Under the pieces are notes generated by a model. That model did not search any database, was not told the origin of the DNA, and saw only the letters and a program-made list of their open reading frames with translations. A stretch of DNA of 44,868 nt from an uncultured Christensenella sp. (lineage in GTDB: Bacteria; Bacillota; Clostridia; Christensenellales; UBA1750): positions 1 to 44,868 of the forward strand of contig CAJJNQ010000021.1 in the NCBI GenBank assembly GCA_905193155.1, read 5' to 3'. Position 1 is the first letter of the stretch. Every line of letters starts with the position of its first letter. The position numbers and the translations under genes were made by a program. Positions 25,509 to 35,073 of the stretch are shown here, one piece after another.

Positions 25509-26747
25509 ATGCAGAAATTTCTTGAAAAACACCACATCTATTACGGATGGGTGATGGTGGTCGCCGGAATATTGGTCATGAGCGTGACCCACGGCGTGGT
25601 GCAGAACTGTTTCAGTCAGTTCATCAAGCCGGTTTCGGAGAGCTTAAACGTATCGCGCAGCAGTTTTGCGATCAACATGACCATCTTAAACGTGGTCTAT
25701 ATGATTGTGGCGCTGTTTTCCGGGAAGATCTTTGTCAAGCTCAAGCTGCGCAACCTGATGCGCATCGCCAGTGTGGCGCTGCCGATCATCTATTTCAGCT
25801 ATTCCTTCTGCCGGGAGATGTGGATGTTCTACGCGCTGTCGGTCGCGGCGGGGCTGATGATGAGCTGTCTGACCTTCCTGGCGTTCACCATGATTATTTC
25901 GCAGTGGTTCATCGAAAAGCGAGGCACGGCCATCGGCGTGTGCTTCATGGGCAGCGGGCTGGGCGGCATGCTGTTTCAGAACCTTTCCAACAGCTGGATC
26001 AAGACCGTCGGCTGGGCCGGTACCTACCGCATTCTGGCGGTCATCATGGCGGCGGTGATGATCCCGCTGGTGTATTTTGTGATTCGTCAGCGCCCGCAGG
26101 ACATGGGCTTGCAGCCCTATGGCTCGCAGATCGAGGAAGCGGGCGGTGAAGAGCCGGTCTACGGCCCGACGCTGGGCGGCGCGATGAAGAGCTTCAGCTT
26201 CTGGGCACTGATCGTGCTGGCGATTTCGGTGGGGCTTTCCACCACGATGCTTTCACAGACCATTGTGCCGCATTTGGGCGATATCGGCTTTACGACGGAG
26301 TGGGCCTCGACCGTTGCGGCGATTTATCTGGGACTGCTGGCAATCTGCAAGGCGATGCTGGGCGGCATGTACGACAAGCTCGGCATGAAGAAGAGCACGT
26401 TTCTGGCGGTGCTGGCCATTACGGTGGGTCTTGCGGGGCTTTATTTCGGAAAGTATCCCGCAGCGCATGTGATGGTGATCGTGGGGGCGGCGCTGGGCTG
26501 TGCGTCGGGCACGGTGTCTTACCCGATTCTGGCACAGTCAGCCTTCGGCACGCGGGACTATGCGACGATCTACGGCATCGTCAGCGCGGCAGGCTCGCTG
26601 GCTAGCTCCATCAGCCCGTTGTTTTTCAACCGCGTTTATGACGCGACCGGTTCCTACAACGGTGCGCTGCTGACCGGCATTGCGCTGACCGTGCTGGCGC
26701 AGGTGATGCTGCAATGCGTGCGCCCCGCGAAGAAGGAAGCGGCGTGA
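25509..26747 (+). CDS. MFS transporter, OFA/monocarboxylate-like
   Basis: A 412-residue permease with about twelve transmembrane segments. The N-terminus HHIYYGWVMVVAGILVM followed by HGVVQNCFSQFIKP resembles the oxalate:formate antiporter and related organic-acid permeases, where YYGWxxV opens helix 1. The start at 25509 follows GGGGGGAGAG and a promoter. In-frame codons further upstream are outside the transcript. It is followed 34 bases later by ridA. The substrate is probably a small carboxylate by family, unproven. Confidence 0.88.
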   Translation: MQKFLEKHHIYYGWVMVVAGILVMSVTHGVVQNCFSQFIKPVSESLNVSRSSFAINMTILNVVYMIVALFSGKIFVKLKLRNLMRIASVALPIIYFSYSFCREMWMFYALSVAAGLMMSCLTFLAFTMIISQWFIEKRGTAIGVCFMGSGLGGMLFQNLSNSWIKTVGWAGTYRILAVIMAAVMIPLVYFVIRQRPQDMGLQPYGSQIEEAGGEEPVYGPTLGGAMKSFSFWALIVLAISVGLSTTMLSQTIVPHLGDIGFTTEWASTVAAIYLGLLAICKAMLGGMYDKLGMKKSTFLAVLAITVGLAGLYFGKYPAAHVMVIVGAALGCASGTVSYPILAQSAFGTRDYATIYGIVSAAGSLASSISPLFFNRVYDATGSYNGALLTGIALTVLAQVMLQCVRPAKKEAA

Positions 26748-26781
26748 TCTACTGATTTTATCTAAAAAGGAGATGTTTTTT

Positions 26782-27165
26782 ATGAAGCAGCGCATTCACA
26801 CCGATCAGGCGCCCAAGGCGATCGGCCCGTATTCGCAGGCCGTGCTGGCGGGCGATTTCCTCTACGTTTCCGGGCAGATTCCGCTCGATCCCGCGACCGG
26901 TGAGATCGTGGGCGGCACCGCAGCCGAACAGGCCGCGCAGTCGCTGCGCAACCTGCAGGCGATTCTCCGTGAGGCGGGCATGACCTTTGACAACGTGGTC
27001 AAGACCACCGTGCTGCTCCAGGACATTGCGGATTTTGCCGCGGTCAACGAGGTTTACGCGCAGTTCTTTGGCGGCGAGATCCTGCCCGCCCGCGCGGCGT
27101 TTGCCGTAAACGCCCTGCCCAAGGGCGCGCTGGTGGAGATCGAGCTGGTCGCCTACAAAGGCTGA
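26782..27165 (+). CDS. ridA: RidA family enamine/imine deaminase
   Basis: A 127-residue cytosolic protein that hydrolyses reactive 2-aminoacrylate-type enamines released by PLP enzymes. Family marks are AIGPYSQAV near the N-terminus, FLYVSGQIPLDP, and LPARAAFAV, which holds the conserved arginine that binds the carboxylate. I take the ATG at 26782 because it sits nine bases after AAGGAG. The ATG at 26773 touches that site. It is cotranscribed with the MFS permease. Confidence 0.94.
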   Translation: MKQRIHTDQAPKAIGPYSQAVLAGDFLYVSGQIPLDPATGEIVGGTAAEQAAQSLRNLQAILREAGMTFDNVVKTTVLLQDIADFAAVNEVYAQFFGGEILPARAAFAVNALPKGALVEIELVAYKG

Positions 27166-27173
27166 GACGAATC

Positions 27174-27206
27174 AAAAAGGCTCCGTTCCGATGGAACGGA
27201 GCCTTT
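27174..27206. terminator. Bidirectional terminator between ridA and the converging gene
   Basis: Perfect stem AAAGGCTCCGTTCC / GGAACGGAGCCTTT with a three-base loop. The A-run before and T-run after allow termination in both directions. It ends five bases from the convergent gene's stop. Confidence 0.9.
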
Positions 27207-27210
27207 GGCG

Positions 27211-27834
27211 TTATTGCAGCTGCACCTGCGCGCCGGTGGGCAGAGGAAGCGCGCCCGAAGCATACGGCCAGTGCTTTTGCAGAAATTCCGCTTCGGAAAG
27301 CCATGCGATTTCGGGATCGTCGGCGGACAGCGGGCCGCAGGCAAAGAGCGCGCCGTCCGCATCGCGGCTGACGAGCCAGCGCTGCCCGATAGACAGCAGG
27401 AACAGCGGCGTACAGCCGTGCGACGTTGCGCGGTCGGTCAGCGATTTCCCCAGAGAGGGATCAAAGCCGTTTTCAGATTGATCCGTGATCTCCGTAAAGG
27501 AATCCCAGCGGACGGAATAGAGAAAGAGCGAGGAAACACCGGAATCGGAACGCAGCAGCACCCAGCGCGCGCCGCCGAGGTTCGGATCGGAGAGCGGGCG
27601 GTATTCAAGAGAAACGGCGTCGATCTCGCAGTCCGGCAGCAGATAGACGACGCCATCAGAACCAAAGCGATCCTGTACGGCGGCGCGAACGGCGGAAACG
27701 GTTTCATCGTCGGGCGGCGTATAGGTCAGCGCCGCGGGGACGGAAGGCGCGAACAGAGCGGGAAGCCGCCAAAGTGCGAAAAGAGCAGCGGCCAACAGAG
27801 CAGCGCACAGGAGAATCCAACGAGACTTCTTCAT
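27211..27834 (-). CDS. Secreted or membrane-anchored hypothetical protein
   Basis: A 207-residue protein beginning MKKSRWILLCAALLAAALFALW, a signal or anchor segment, with the rest outside the membrane. The exported part is a mixed, Trp-containing domain with no motif I recognise. There is no lipobox at the expected place. The start at 27834 is set by AAGGAGG 12 bases upstream. It is a single gene with its own promoter. Confidence 0.75.
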   Translation of the reverse strand: MKKSRWILLCAALLAAALFALWRLPALFAPSVPAALTYTPPDDETVSAVRAAVQDRFGSDGVVYLLPDCEIDAVSLEYRPLSDPNLGGARWVLLRSDSGVSSLFLYSVRWDSFTEITDQSENGFDPSLGKSLTDRATSHGCTPLFLLSIGQRWLVSRDADGALFACGPLSADDPEIAWLSEAEFLQKHWPYASGALPLPTGAQVQLQ

Positions 27835-27874
27835 AGACGACGCCTCCTTGATCGCTTTGGGATGATTCAATTCC

Positions 27875-27903
27875 AATATACAACAAAGACCCGTACAAGG
27901 CAA
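27875..27903 (-). promoter_or_regulatory. Promoter of the secreted hypothetical protein gene
   Basis: On the minus strand TTGCCT (27903-27898), 17-base spacer, TATATT (27880-27875), about 40 bases before the start at 27834. From 27904 to 28030 I see nothing further. Confidence 0.65.
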
Positions 27904-28035
27904 TGAAAGAAGAGAATTTGCATAGGAGAGGAATTTTATTGGAGCGGAAGAGAAACAAAATGAAATCTTATAAAAAAAGTCGGATATAGGGAGCGCAAAA
28001 GAAGAGAGATTTATGTTACTTTTTGCGAAAGACGC

Positions 28036-28071
28036 TTTCCAACGTCGGGGCGATGTGTTATATTATTAACA
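28036..28071 (+). promoter_or_regulatory. Promoter with Rex-box-like operator
   Basis: TTTCCA (28036-28041), 17-base spacer, TATATT (28059-28064). Overlapping the -10 is TGTTAT-ATTA-TTAACA (28056-28071), close to the clostridial Rex consensus TTGTTAA-N4-TTAACAA. It lies about 200 bases before rex, so rex and the genes behind it may be repressed when the NADH/NAD+ ratio is low. Confidence 0.6.
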
Positions 28072-28140
28072 GGCCATACGAAGCCTCTCCGGCGCACGGT
28101 TTGCCGGCGGGTTACAAGGCGCGTTTGGTCGTTTTATTTG

Positions 28141-28172
28141 GGATTTATAAGTAAAAAAGTACTGATAAATCC
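28141..28172 (+). repeat. Hairpin in the rex leader
   Basis: GGATTTAT/ATAAATCC, an A-G mismatch, then AGTA/TACT around a six-base loop: 12 paired bases. There is no U-run behind it. A second small stem AAACGC/GCGTTT follows at 28179-28197. Confidence 0.55.
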
Positions 28173-28194
28173 TGACGGAAACGCCTCCGGAGCG

Positions 28195-28224
28195 TTTACA
28201 AAACGGCGGTGGTTATGGTAAAAT
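28195..28224 (+). promoter_or_regulatory. Second, proximal promoter of rex
   Basis: TTTACA (28195-28200), 18-base spacer, TAAAAT (28219-28224), 51 bases before the ATG at 28275. It has no Rex box, so it could give a basal, redox-independent transcript. Confidence 0.55.
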
Positions 28225-28274
28225 AGATGCGCGAAAAACCGCGGAAAATCGCCGGAAAAGACGGGAGGGAGTCG

Positions 28275-28922
28275 ATGGACCGGGGAAACATTTCCAAGCT
28301 GACGCTGCAGCGCCTGCCGACCTATCTGAGCTATCTCAAATCGCTGCCCGCGCAGGGCAACGACGCGGTCTCGGCGGCGGCGATTGCAGGAGCGCTGGGC
28401 TTGGGCGAGGTACAGGTTCGCAAAGACCTTGCGGCGGTGAGCTCCGCCGGACGGCCGAAGGTCGGCTATCTGGTGAGCGAGCTGACGCGGGATCTGGAGC
28501 ACTTCCTGGGCTACGGTACGCGCAACCGCGCGGTGCTGGTGGGGCTGGGGAATCTGGGGCTGGCGCTGATGTCCTATTCCGGATTTGCGGAATACGGGCT
28601 GGATATTGTGGCGGCCTTTGACACCAAGAGCGCGCTGATCGGTTCGACCGTGGATGGAAAGCCCATCCTGCCGGTGAGCGAGCTGCCGCGGGTCTGCCGC
28701 GAGGAACAGGTGCAGATCGGCATTTTGACGGTGCCGGCCGCGGCCGCGCAGAGCTGCCTGGACGCGCTGGTGGCCGGCGGCGTGCGCGCGGTATGGAACT
28801 TTGCGCCGACGCATTTGAACGCGCCCAAGGGCGTGCTGGTGCAGCGGGAAAACATGGCAAGCTCCCTGGCGCTGCTGAGCTATCATTTGAAGCAGGGGCA
28901 GACGCAGGACGATCAGGACTGA
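28275..28922 (+). CDS. rex: Redox-sensing transcriptional repressor Rex
   Basis: A 215-residue repressor that binds DNA when NAD+ predominates and releases it when NADH accumulates. The N-terminal winged helix runs to about residue 75, with TLQRLPTYLSYLKSL and LGLGEVQVRKDLAAVSSAGRPKVGY. The Rossmann domain has VLVGLGNLG (87-95) for the dinucleotide. The C-terminal helix NMASSLALLSYHL swaps between subunits. The start at 28275 follows ACGGGAGGGAG. It heads a long gene block for malate-fumarate-succinate metabolism and Hdr/Flx proteins, the sort of NADH-linked genes Rex controls. Confidence 0.95.
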   Translation: MDRGNISKLTLQRLPTYLSYLKSLPAQGNDAVSAAAIAGALGLGEVQVRKDLAAVSSAGRPKVGYLVSELTRDLEHFLGYGTRNRAVLVGLGNLGLALMSYSGFAEYGLDIVAAFDTKSALIGSTVDGKPILPVSELPRVCREEQVQIGILTVPAAAAQSCLDALVAGGVRAVWNFAPTHLNAPKGVLVQRENMASSLALLSYHLKQGQTQDDQD

Positions 28923-28999
28923 CAAAAACAATTCGGGAAAACACAAAATCCAATTCAAGGGCGGGCATTCCGCCGGAGACGAAAATAGGAGGAATACAT

Positions 29000-29947
29000 A
29001 TGGGAAAGAAAGTTACGATTATCGGCGCGGGCAGCGTTGGTTCCACCATTGCCTACACCATGGCGGTCAACGGCATTGCGACGGAAATTGTCATGATCGA
29101 CATCAACGAAGCCAAGGCGATGGGCGAGGCGCTGGACATCCGTCAGGGCGTGCCGTTCTGTCCGCCGGTTTCGATCTATGCCGGCAGCTATCAGGACGCG
29201 CAGGGCTCCGACGTGGTCATTCTGACCTCCGGTATTGCGCGTAAGCCCGGCCAGACCCGTCTGGACCTGGCGCAGACCAACGTCAACATCACCAAGTCCA
29301 TCATCCCGCAGATCGTAAAGCATGCGCCCGACGCGATCTACATCATCGTGTCCAACCCCGTCGATATCCTGACCTATGTCTTCCACAAGGTCTCCGGCCT
29401 GCCCGAGAGCCACATCATCGGCTCCGGCACCATCCTGGATACCGCCCGTCTGCGCGCGCGCATTGCGGAATACTACAACATCAACCAGCAGAACGTTCAC
29501 GCCTACGTCTTTGGCGAGCACGGCGATTCCTCCTTCGTGCCGTGGTCCACGGCGACCATCTCCACCATCCCGGTCGATCAGTATGCCGCCAGCCTGACCA
29601 ACCCCGATACCATCGAGCCCAAGCTGGTGCACTCCGAGGTGGAGAGCTACATCCGCAAGTCCGGCGGCAAGATCATCGAGCGCAAGGGCGCGACCTTCTA
29701 CGCGGTTGCGGTTTCGGTCTGCCACATCGTCAAGTGCATCTTCTCCGGCGCGGACACCACCATGACGGTCTCCACCATGATGCACGGCGAATACGGCATT
29801 GACGACGTCTGCCTGTCCACCCTGGCCATCGTCGGCCCGGACGGCGTTGCGGGCAAGGTGCTGGCGCCCCTCACCGATGAGGAGAAGGCGCTGCTCAAGC
29901 ACAGCAGCGAGTGCCTGCGCGGCATCATCGACCAGATCAAGCTGTAA
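29000..29947 (+). CDS. mdh: Malate dehydrogenase (lactate/malate dehydrogenase family)
   Basis: A 315-residue NAD-dependent 2-hydroxyacid dehydrogenase. The dinucleotide loop is IIGAGSVGST. Catalytic residues are Arg87, Asn119, Arg150 and His174 (in FGEHGDSS). The overall sequence is lactate dehydrogenase-like. However, the specificity residue before KPG, which is Gln in lactate dehydrogenases and Arg in malate enzymes, is Arg81 (GIARKPGQTR), so oxaloacetate/malate is the expected pair. Genome pipelines may call it L-lactate dehydrogenase. The following fumarase and fumarate reductase genes support malate. The start at 29000 follows AGGAGG. Confidence 0.88.
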   Translation: MGKKVTIIGAGSVGSTIAYTMAVNGIATEIVMIDINEAKAMGEALDIRQGVPFCPPVSIYAGSYQDAQGSDVVILTSGIARKPGQTRLDLAQTNVNITKSIIPQIVKHAPDAIYIIVSNPVDILTYVFHKVSGLPESHIIGSGTILDTARLRARIAEYYNINQQNVHAYVFGEHGDSSFVPWSTATISTIPVDQYAASLTNPDTIEPKLVHSEVESYIRKSGGKIIERKGATFYAVAVSVCHIVKCIFSGADTTMTVSTMMHGEYGIDDVCLSTLAIVGPDGVAGKVLAPLTDEEKALLKHSSECLRGIIDQIKL

Positions 29948-29977
29948 TCGCGCAAGCGCGTAAACACAAATATTTCG

Positions 29978-30009
29978 CGTTCCCGGGGCCCGTTCGGGCG
30001 CCGGGAACG
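29978..30009 (+). repeat. Strong hairpin between mdh and fumC
   Basis: Arms CGTTCCCGG and CCGGGAACG enclose an inner CCCG/CGGG stem. There is no U-run. It may protect or process the mRNA and set different levels for mdh and the downstream genes. Confidence 0.65.
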
Positions 30010-30045
30010 TTGCGGAATCGAAGCAGAAAGTGAGAATGAAGCAAA

Positions 30046-31422
<1,377 letters not shown>

Positions 31423-31446
31423 AAAAGGACAAGGGAAGGGAACAAT

Positions 31447-32235
31447 ATGATCTTTAGTTACTATCCCGGCTGCACGCTCAAGAACAAGGCCCAGGATCTG
31501 GACCGCTATGCGCGCGCATCGGCGGAAAAGCTGGGCGTAACGCTGCAGGAGCTGGAAAACTGGCAGTGCTGCGGCGGCGCCTTCTCCATGGGCAAGGACG
31601 AGATCGCTTCCAAACTGGCCTCCGTGCGCGCGCTCAATGCCGCCAAGGAGCAGGGCCAGGATCTGGTGACGCTCTGTTCCGCGTGCCACAACGTGCTCAA
31701 ACAGGCCAACGACGCCATGGCCAACGATGCGGAGTTTTCCGATCACGCCAACAACTACATGCAGTTGGATCAGCCCTACCGCGGTGAGACGAAGGTCATC
31801 CACTACCTGGAGCTGCTGCGCGACGTCGTGGGTTTTGAAAACGTCAAAAAGGCGGTCGTAAATCCCTTAAAGGGCAGAAAGATCGCCGCCTATTACGGCT
31901 GCCTGCTGCTGCGTCCCGGCAAGGTGATGCAGATGGACAACCCCGAAAATCCGCGCATCATGGAAGATTTCATCCGCGCCATCGGCGCAGAGCCCGTGCT
32001 CTGGGCCAACCGCAACGAGTGCTGCGGCGGCTACGCGGTGATGGAAGATAAGAAGATTGCGCAGAAGAAGAGCACCGCCGTGATGGAAAACGCGGCGGAC
32101 ATGCAGGCCGACACGCTGGTGACGGCATGTCCCCTGTGCCTGTACAACCTGACCAAGAACGCGTCCGGAGAGCATCGCCTGCCGGTGGTTTACTTCACCG
32201 AGCTGCTGGCCGAGGCCCTGGGCGTGAAGGACTGA
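31447..32235 (+). CDS. hdrB: Heterodisulfide reductase subunit B homologue
   Basis: A 262-residue protein with two complete CCG domains. Cysteines lie at 9, 41-42, 77 and 80 and again at 152, 192-193, 228 and 231 (WQCCGG, CSAC, ECCGG, CPLC). In methanogens these hold two non-cubane [4Fe-4S] clusters that cleave the CoM-S-S-CoB disulfide. Bacterial homologues act with HdrA/HdrC on unknown acceptors. Here the acceptor could be a thiol/disulfide or the adjacent fumarate reductase. It begins 24 bases after fumC with an AAGGGAAGGG site and is followed by hdrC. Confidence 0.92.
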   Translation: MIFSYYPGCTLKNKAQDLDRYARASAEKLGVTLQELENWQCCGGAFSMGKDEIASKLASVRALNAAKEQGQDLVTLCSACHNVLKQANDAMANDAEFSDHANNYMQLDQPYRGETKVIHYLELLRDVVGFENVKKAVVNPLKGRKIAAYYGCLLLRPGKVMQMDNPENPRIMEDFIRAIGAEPVLWANRNECCGGYAVMEDKKIAQKKSTAVMENAADMQADTLVTACPLCLYNLTKNASGEHRLPVVYFTELLAEALGVKD

Positions 32236-32254
32236 AAGGGAGGAGCAAGAACGG

Positions 32255-32638
32255 ATGAGCAAATTTGACAAAGAGCAGATTCTGCGCACCAGCGGCGTAA
32301 ACGTGCTCAAGTGCATGCGCTGCGGCAAGTGCTCCGCAACCTGTCCTTCCTACGACGAGATGGAATATCATCCCCACCAGTTCGTCTACATGGTGGAAAA
32401 GGGCGAGATCGACAAACTGATGAATTCGCCCTCTATTTACAAGTGTCTTTCCTGCTTTGCGTGCGTGGAGCGCTGTCCCCGCGGTGTGGAGCCGGCGAAG
32501 GTGGTCGAGGCGGTGCGCCTGCAGGTGATCCGCAAGCAGGGCGCCAACCACATGACCCCCGACGATATTCCCGCTCTTCTCGATGACGATCTGCCCCAGC
32601 AGGCCATCGTCACCGCGATGCGCAAATACAGCAAGTAA
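32255..32638 (+). CDS. hdrC: Heterodisulfide reductase subunit C homologue
   Basis: A 127-residue ferredoxin-like subunit with two [4Fe-4S] motifs, C20-x2-C23-x2-C26-x3-C30 (CMRCGKCSATCP) and C64-x2-C67-x2-C70-x3-C74 (CLSCFACVERCP). It passes electrons between HdrA and HdrB. It is of normal length for HdrC with no membrane segment, so it is the soluble type. It lies 19 bases after hdrB and 12 bases before hdrA, each with a GGAGG-type site. Confidence 0.93.
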   Translation: MSKFDKEQILRTSGVNVLKCMRCGKCSATCPSYDEMEYHPHQFVYMVEKGEIDKLMNSPSIYKCLSCFACVERCPRGVEPAKVVEAVRLQVIRKQGANHMTPDDIPALLDDDLPQQAIVTAMRKYSK

Positions 32639-32650
32639 GGAGGAGAAACC

Positions 32651-34648
32651 ATGCAGAGAATTGGCGTATTCGTATGTTGGTGCGGCAGCAATATCGCTGC
32701 GACCGTCGATGTCAAGGCGGTTTCGGAAGCCCTCGGCCATGAACCCGGCGTCGTCTTCTCCACCAATTATCAGTACATGTGCTCCGAGGCGGGCCAGAAC
32801 ATCATCAAGGACGCGATCAAGGAACATCACCTGACCGGCGTTGTGATCTGCTCCTGCTCTCCCCGCATGCACGAGGCCACCTTCCGCAAGACCGTGGCCG
32901 CGGCCGGCCTCAACTCGTATATGCTGGAGGTCGCCAACATCCGCGAGCAGTGCTCCTGGATTCACAAGGACAAGGCGGAAGCCACTGAAAAGGCCATCAT
33001 CCTCGGCCGCGCGGCGATTGCCAAGGTGCAGCTCAACGCGCCCCTGACCGCGGGCGAAAGCCCTGTGACCAAGCGCGCGCTCGTCATCGGCGGCGGCATC
33101 GCGGGCATCCAGACCGCTCTGGATATCGCGGACGCGGGCTTTGAAGTGGATATCGTGGAAAAGCAGCCCACCATCGGCGGCAAGATGACCCAGATCGACA
33201 AGACCTTCCCGACCCTGGACTGCGCAGCCTGCATCCTCACCCCGAAGATGGTGGATTGCGCCCAGAACGATAAGATCAACATCTACGCTTACAGCGAGGT
33301 GCAGGAGGTCAAGGGCTTCGTCGGCAACTTCCACGTCAAGATCAAGAAAAAGGCGCGCTATGTGGACACCACCAAGTGCACCGGCTGCGGCGAGTGCACC
33401 GAAAAGTGCCCGATGAAGAAGATCCCCAACGAGTTCAACCTCGGTCTGGACAACCGCCGCGCCATCTACATCCCCTTTGCGCAGGCGGTGCCCAAGGTCG
33501 CAACGATCGACCCCGATCACTGCAATATGCTCAAAAACGGCAAGTGCGGACTCTGCGCCAAGGTCTGCTCCGCAGGCGCCATCGACTATAAGCAGCAGGA
33601 TCAGATCGTCGAGCGCGAATACGGCGCGATCGTCGTGGCCACGGGCTACAACCCCATCAAGCTGGACGATTACGACGAATATGCCTACTCCCTGAGCAAG
33701 GACGTCGTCTCCTCCCTGGAGTTTGAGCGCCTGACCAACGCGGCCGGCCCCACCGGCGGCACGCTGCTGCGCCCCTCCGACGGCAAGCACCCCCACACGC
33801 TGGTGTTCGTGCAGTGCGTCGGCTCCCGCTGCTCCGCAGAGGGCAAGGGCAAGAGCTACTGCTCCAAGATCTGCTGCATGTACACGGCCAAGCACGCGAT
33901 GCTCTGCCGTGAAAAATACCCGGATACCGAAGTGTACGTCTTCTATATCGACGTGCGTTCGCCGGGCAAGAACTACGACGAGTTCTACCGCCGCGCGGTG
34001 GAGGAATACGGCGTGCACTACATCAAGGGCCAGGTCGGCAAGGTGGTTCCCCGCTCCGACGGCAAGCTCATGGTGCAGGCAAGCGATCTGCTTTCCAACG
34101 AGCAGCTGCACATCGAGGCCGACATGGTCGTGCTGGCTGCCGCCATCGAGCCGGATAAGTCCGCCCGTCCTCTGGCCACGATGCTGACCGCGTCGATGGA
34201 TACCAACGATTTCTTCACCGAGGCGCACGCCAAGCTGCGTCCCGTCGAAAGCCCGACCGCGGGCATTTACCTCTCCGGCGCGTGCCAGGGCCCCAAGGAT
34301 ATCCCCGACACCGTCGCTCAGGCGGGCGCTGCGGCCTCGAAGGTCATCGGCCTGCTGGCCAAGGATAAGCTCACCTGCAACCCCTGTGTCGCCCATTCGG
34401 ACGAAATGATGTGCAACGGCTGCTCCTCCTGCGAAAAGGTCTGCCCCTACGGCGCGATCTCTTATGTGGACAAGGAGTTCCGTATGCCCAACCGCACCAC
34501 CGCGATCCGCCGTGTGGCTCAGGTCAACGAAGCGGTCTGCCAGGGCTGCGGCGCGTGCACCGTGGCCTGCCCGTCGGGCGCGATGGATCTGAAGGGCTTC
34601 TCGAACAGCCAGATTATGGCGGAGGTTGACGCAATATGCAAGATGTAA
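32651..34648 (+). CDS. hdrA: Heterodisulfide reductase subunit A homologue (flavin-containing)
   Basis: A 665-residue FAD and Fe-S protein, the site of electron bifurcation in Hdr complexes. In order: an N-terminal domain with C9, C11 and CSCSPRMHE (68-75), the FAD-binding VIGGGIAGIQ (145-154), the TLDCAACILTPKM segment (189-200), an inserted ferredoxin domain with CTGCGECTEKCP (243-254) and C291...C299-x2-C302-x3-C306, and a C-terminal dicluster ferredoxin (CNGCSSCEKVCP and CQGCGACTVACP in the last 80 residues). This is the full-length soluble form. Its stop overlaps the next gene by 13 bases. Confidence 0.94.
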   Translation: MQRIGVFVCWCGSNIAATVDVKAVSEALGHEPGVVFSTNYQYMCSEAGQNIIKDAIKEHHLTGVVICSCSPRMHEATFRKTVAAAGLNSYMLEVANIREQCSWIHKDKAEATEKAIILGRAAIAKVQLNAPLTAGESPVTKRALVIGGGIAGIQTALDIADAGFEVDIVEKQPTIGGKMTQIDKTFPTLDCAACILTPKMVDCAQNDKINIYAYSEVQEVKGFVGNFHVKIKKKARYVDTTKCTGCGECTEKCPMKKIPNEFNLGLDNRRAIYIPFAQAVPKVATIDPDHCNMLKNGKCGLCAKVCSAGAIDYKQQDQIVEREYGAIVVATGYNPIKLDDYDEYAYSLSKDVVSSLEFERLTNAAGPTGGTLLRPSDGKHPHTLVFVQCVGSRCSAEGKGKSYCSKICCMYTAKHAMLCREKYPDTEVYVFYIDVRSPGKNYDEFYRRAVEEYGVHYIKGQVGKVVPRSDGKLMVQASDLLSNEQLHIEADMVVLAAAIEPDKSARPLATMLTASMDTNDFFTEAHAKLRPVESPTAGIYLSGACQGPKDIPDTVAQAGAAASKVIGLLAKDKLTCNPCVAHSDEMMCNGCSSCEKVCPYGAISYVDKEFRMPNRTTAIRRVAQVNEAVCQGCGACTVACPSGAMDLKGFSNSQIMAEVDAICKM

Positions 34649-35073
34649 AGACGTTCAAACCCAAGATCGTTGCCTTTTGCTGCAACTGGTGCTCCTACGC
34701 CGGCGCGGACCTTGCGGGTACCAACCGCCTGAATTACCCCGCCGACGTCAAGATCATCCGCGTTCCCTGCTCCTGCCGCGTGAACCCCATGTTCATCCTG
34801 CGCGCGTTCCAGCGCGGCGCGGACGGCGTGATCCTTTGCGGCTGCCATCCGGGAGACTGTCACTACACCAGCGGCAACTACTATGCCCGCCGCCGTATGA
34901 CGCTGCTGTTCTCGATGCTGGATTATCTGGGCATCGAAAAGGAGCGCACCCGCGTGGAGTGGGTGTCCGCAGCCGAAGGCGCGAAGTTCGCCGCGACCAT
35001 GAATGAGTTTGTCAAGACCGTCACCGAGCTTGGCGAGAACAAGAGATTGGAGGATCTGAGATGCAAGAAATGA
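34636..35073 (+). CDS. MvhD/FlxD-like hydrogenase iron-sulfur subunit
   Basis: A 145-residue MvhD family protein. Conserved cysteines are at 15, 16, 19, 45, 47, 68, 70 and 75 (FCCNWCSYAG, PCSCRVN, LCGCHPGDCHY), which bind a [2Fe-2S] cluster. In known complexes this subunit hands electrons from a hydrogenase, formate dehydrogenase or FlxABC module to HdrA. No hydrogenase genes follow here. An NAD(P)H module follows, so it matches FlxD. It overlaps both hdrA and the next gene by 13 bases, showing tight coupling. Confidence 0.9.
   Translation: MQDVKTFKPKIVAFCCNWCSYAGADLAGTNRLNYPADVKIIRVPCSCRVNPMFILRAFQRGADGVILCGCHPGDCHYTSGNYYARRRMTLLFSMLDYLGIEKERTRVEWVSAAEGAKFAATMNEFVKTVTELGENKRLEDLRCKK

Noticed and set aside
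28793..28999. N-terminal extension of malate dehydrogenase from an upstream ATG
   Set aside because: It would overlap the end of rex, lacks a ribosome site and has no family similarity. The start at 29000 has AGGAGG.
32195..34396. 733-codon open frame on the minus strand
   Set aside because: Antisense to hdrA, whose many cysteine motifs establish the true frame.
31447..34648. Methanogen origin for the Hdr genes
   Set aside because: Soluble HdrABC sets are widespread in anaerobic bacteria. The surrounding genes, ribosome sites and codon use are uniform, so recent transfer is not supported.
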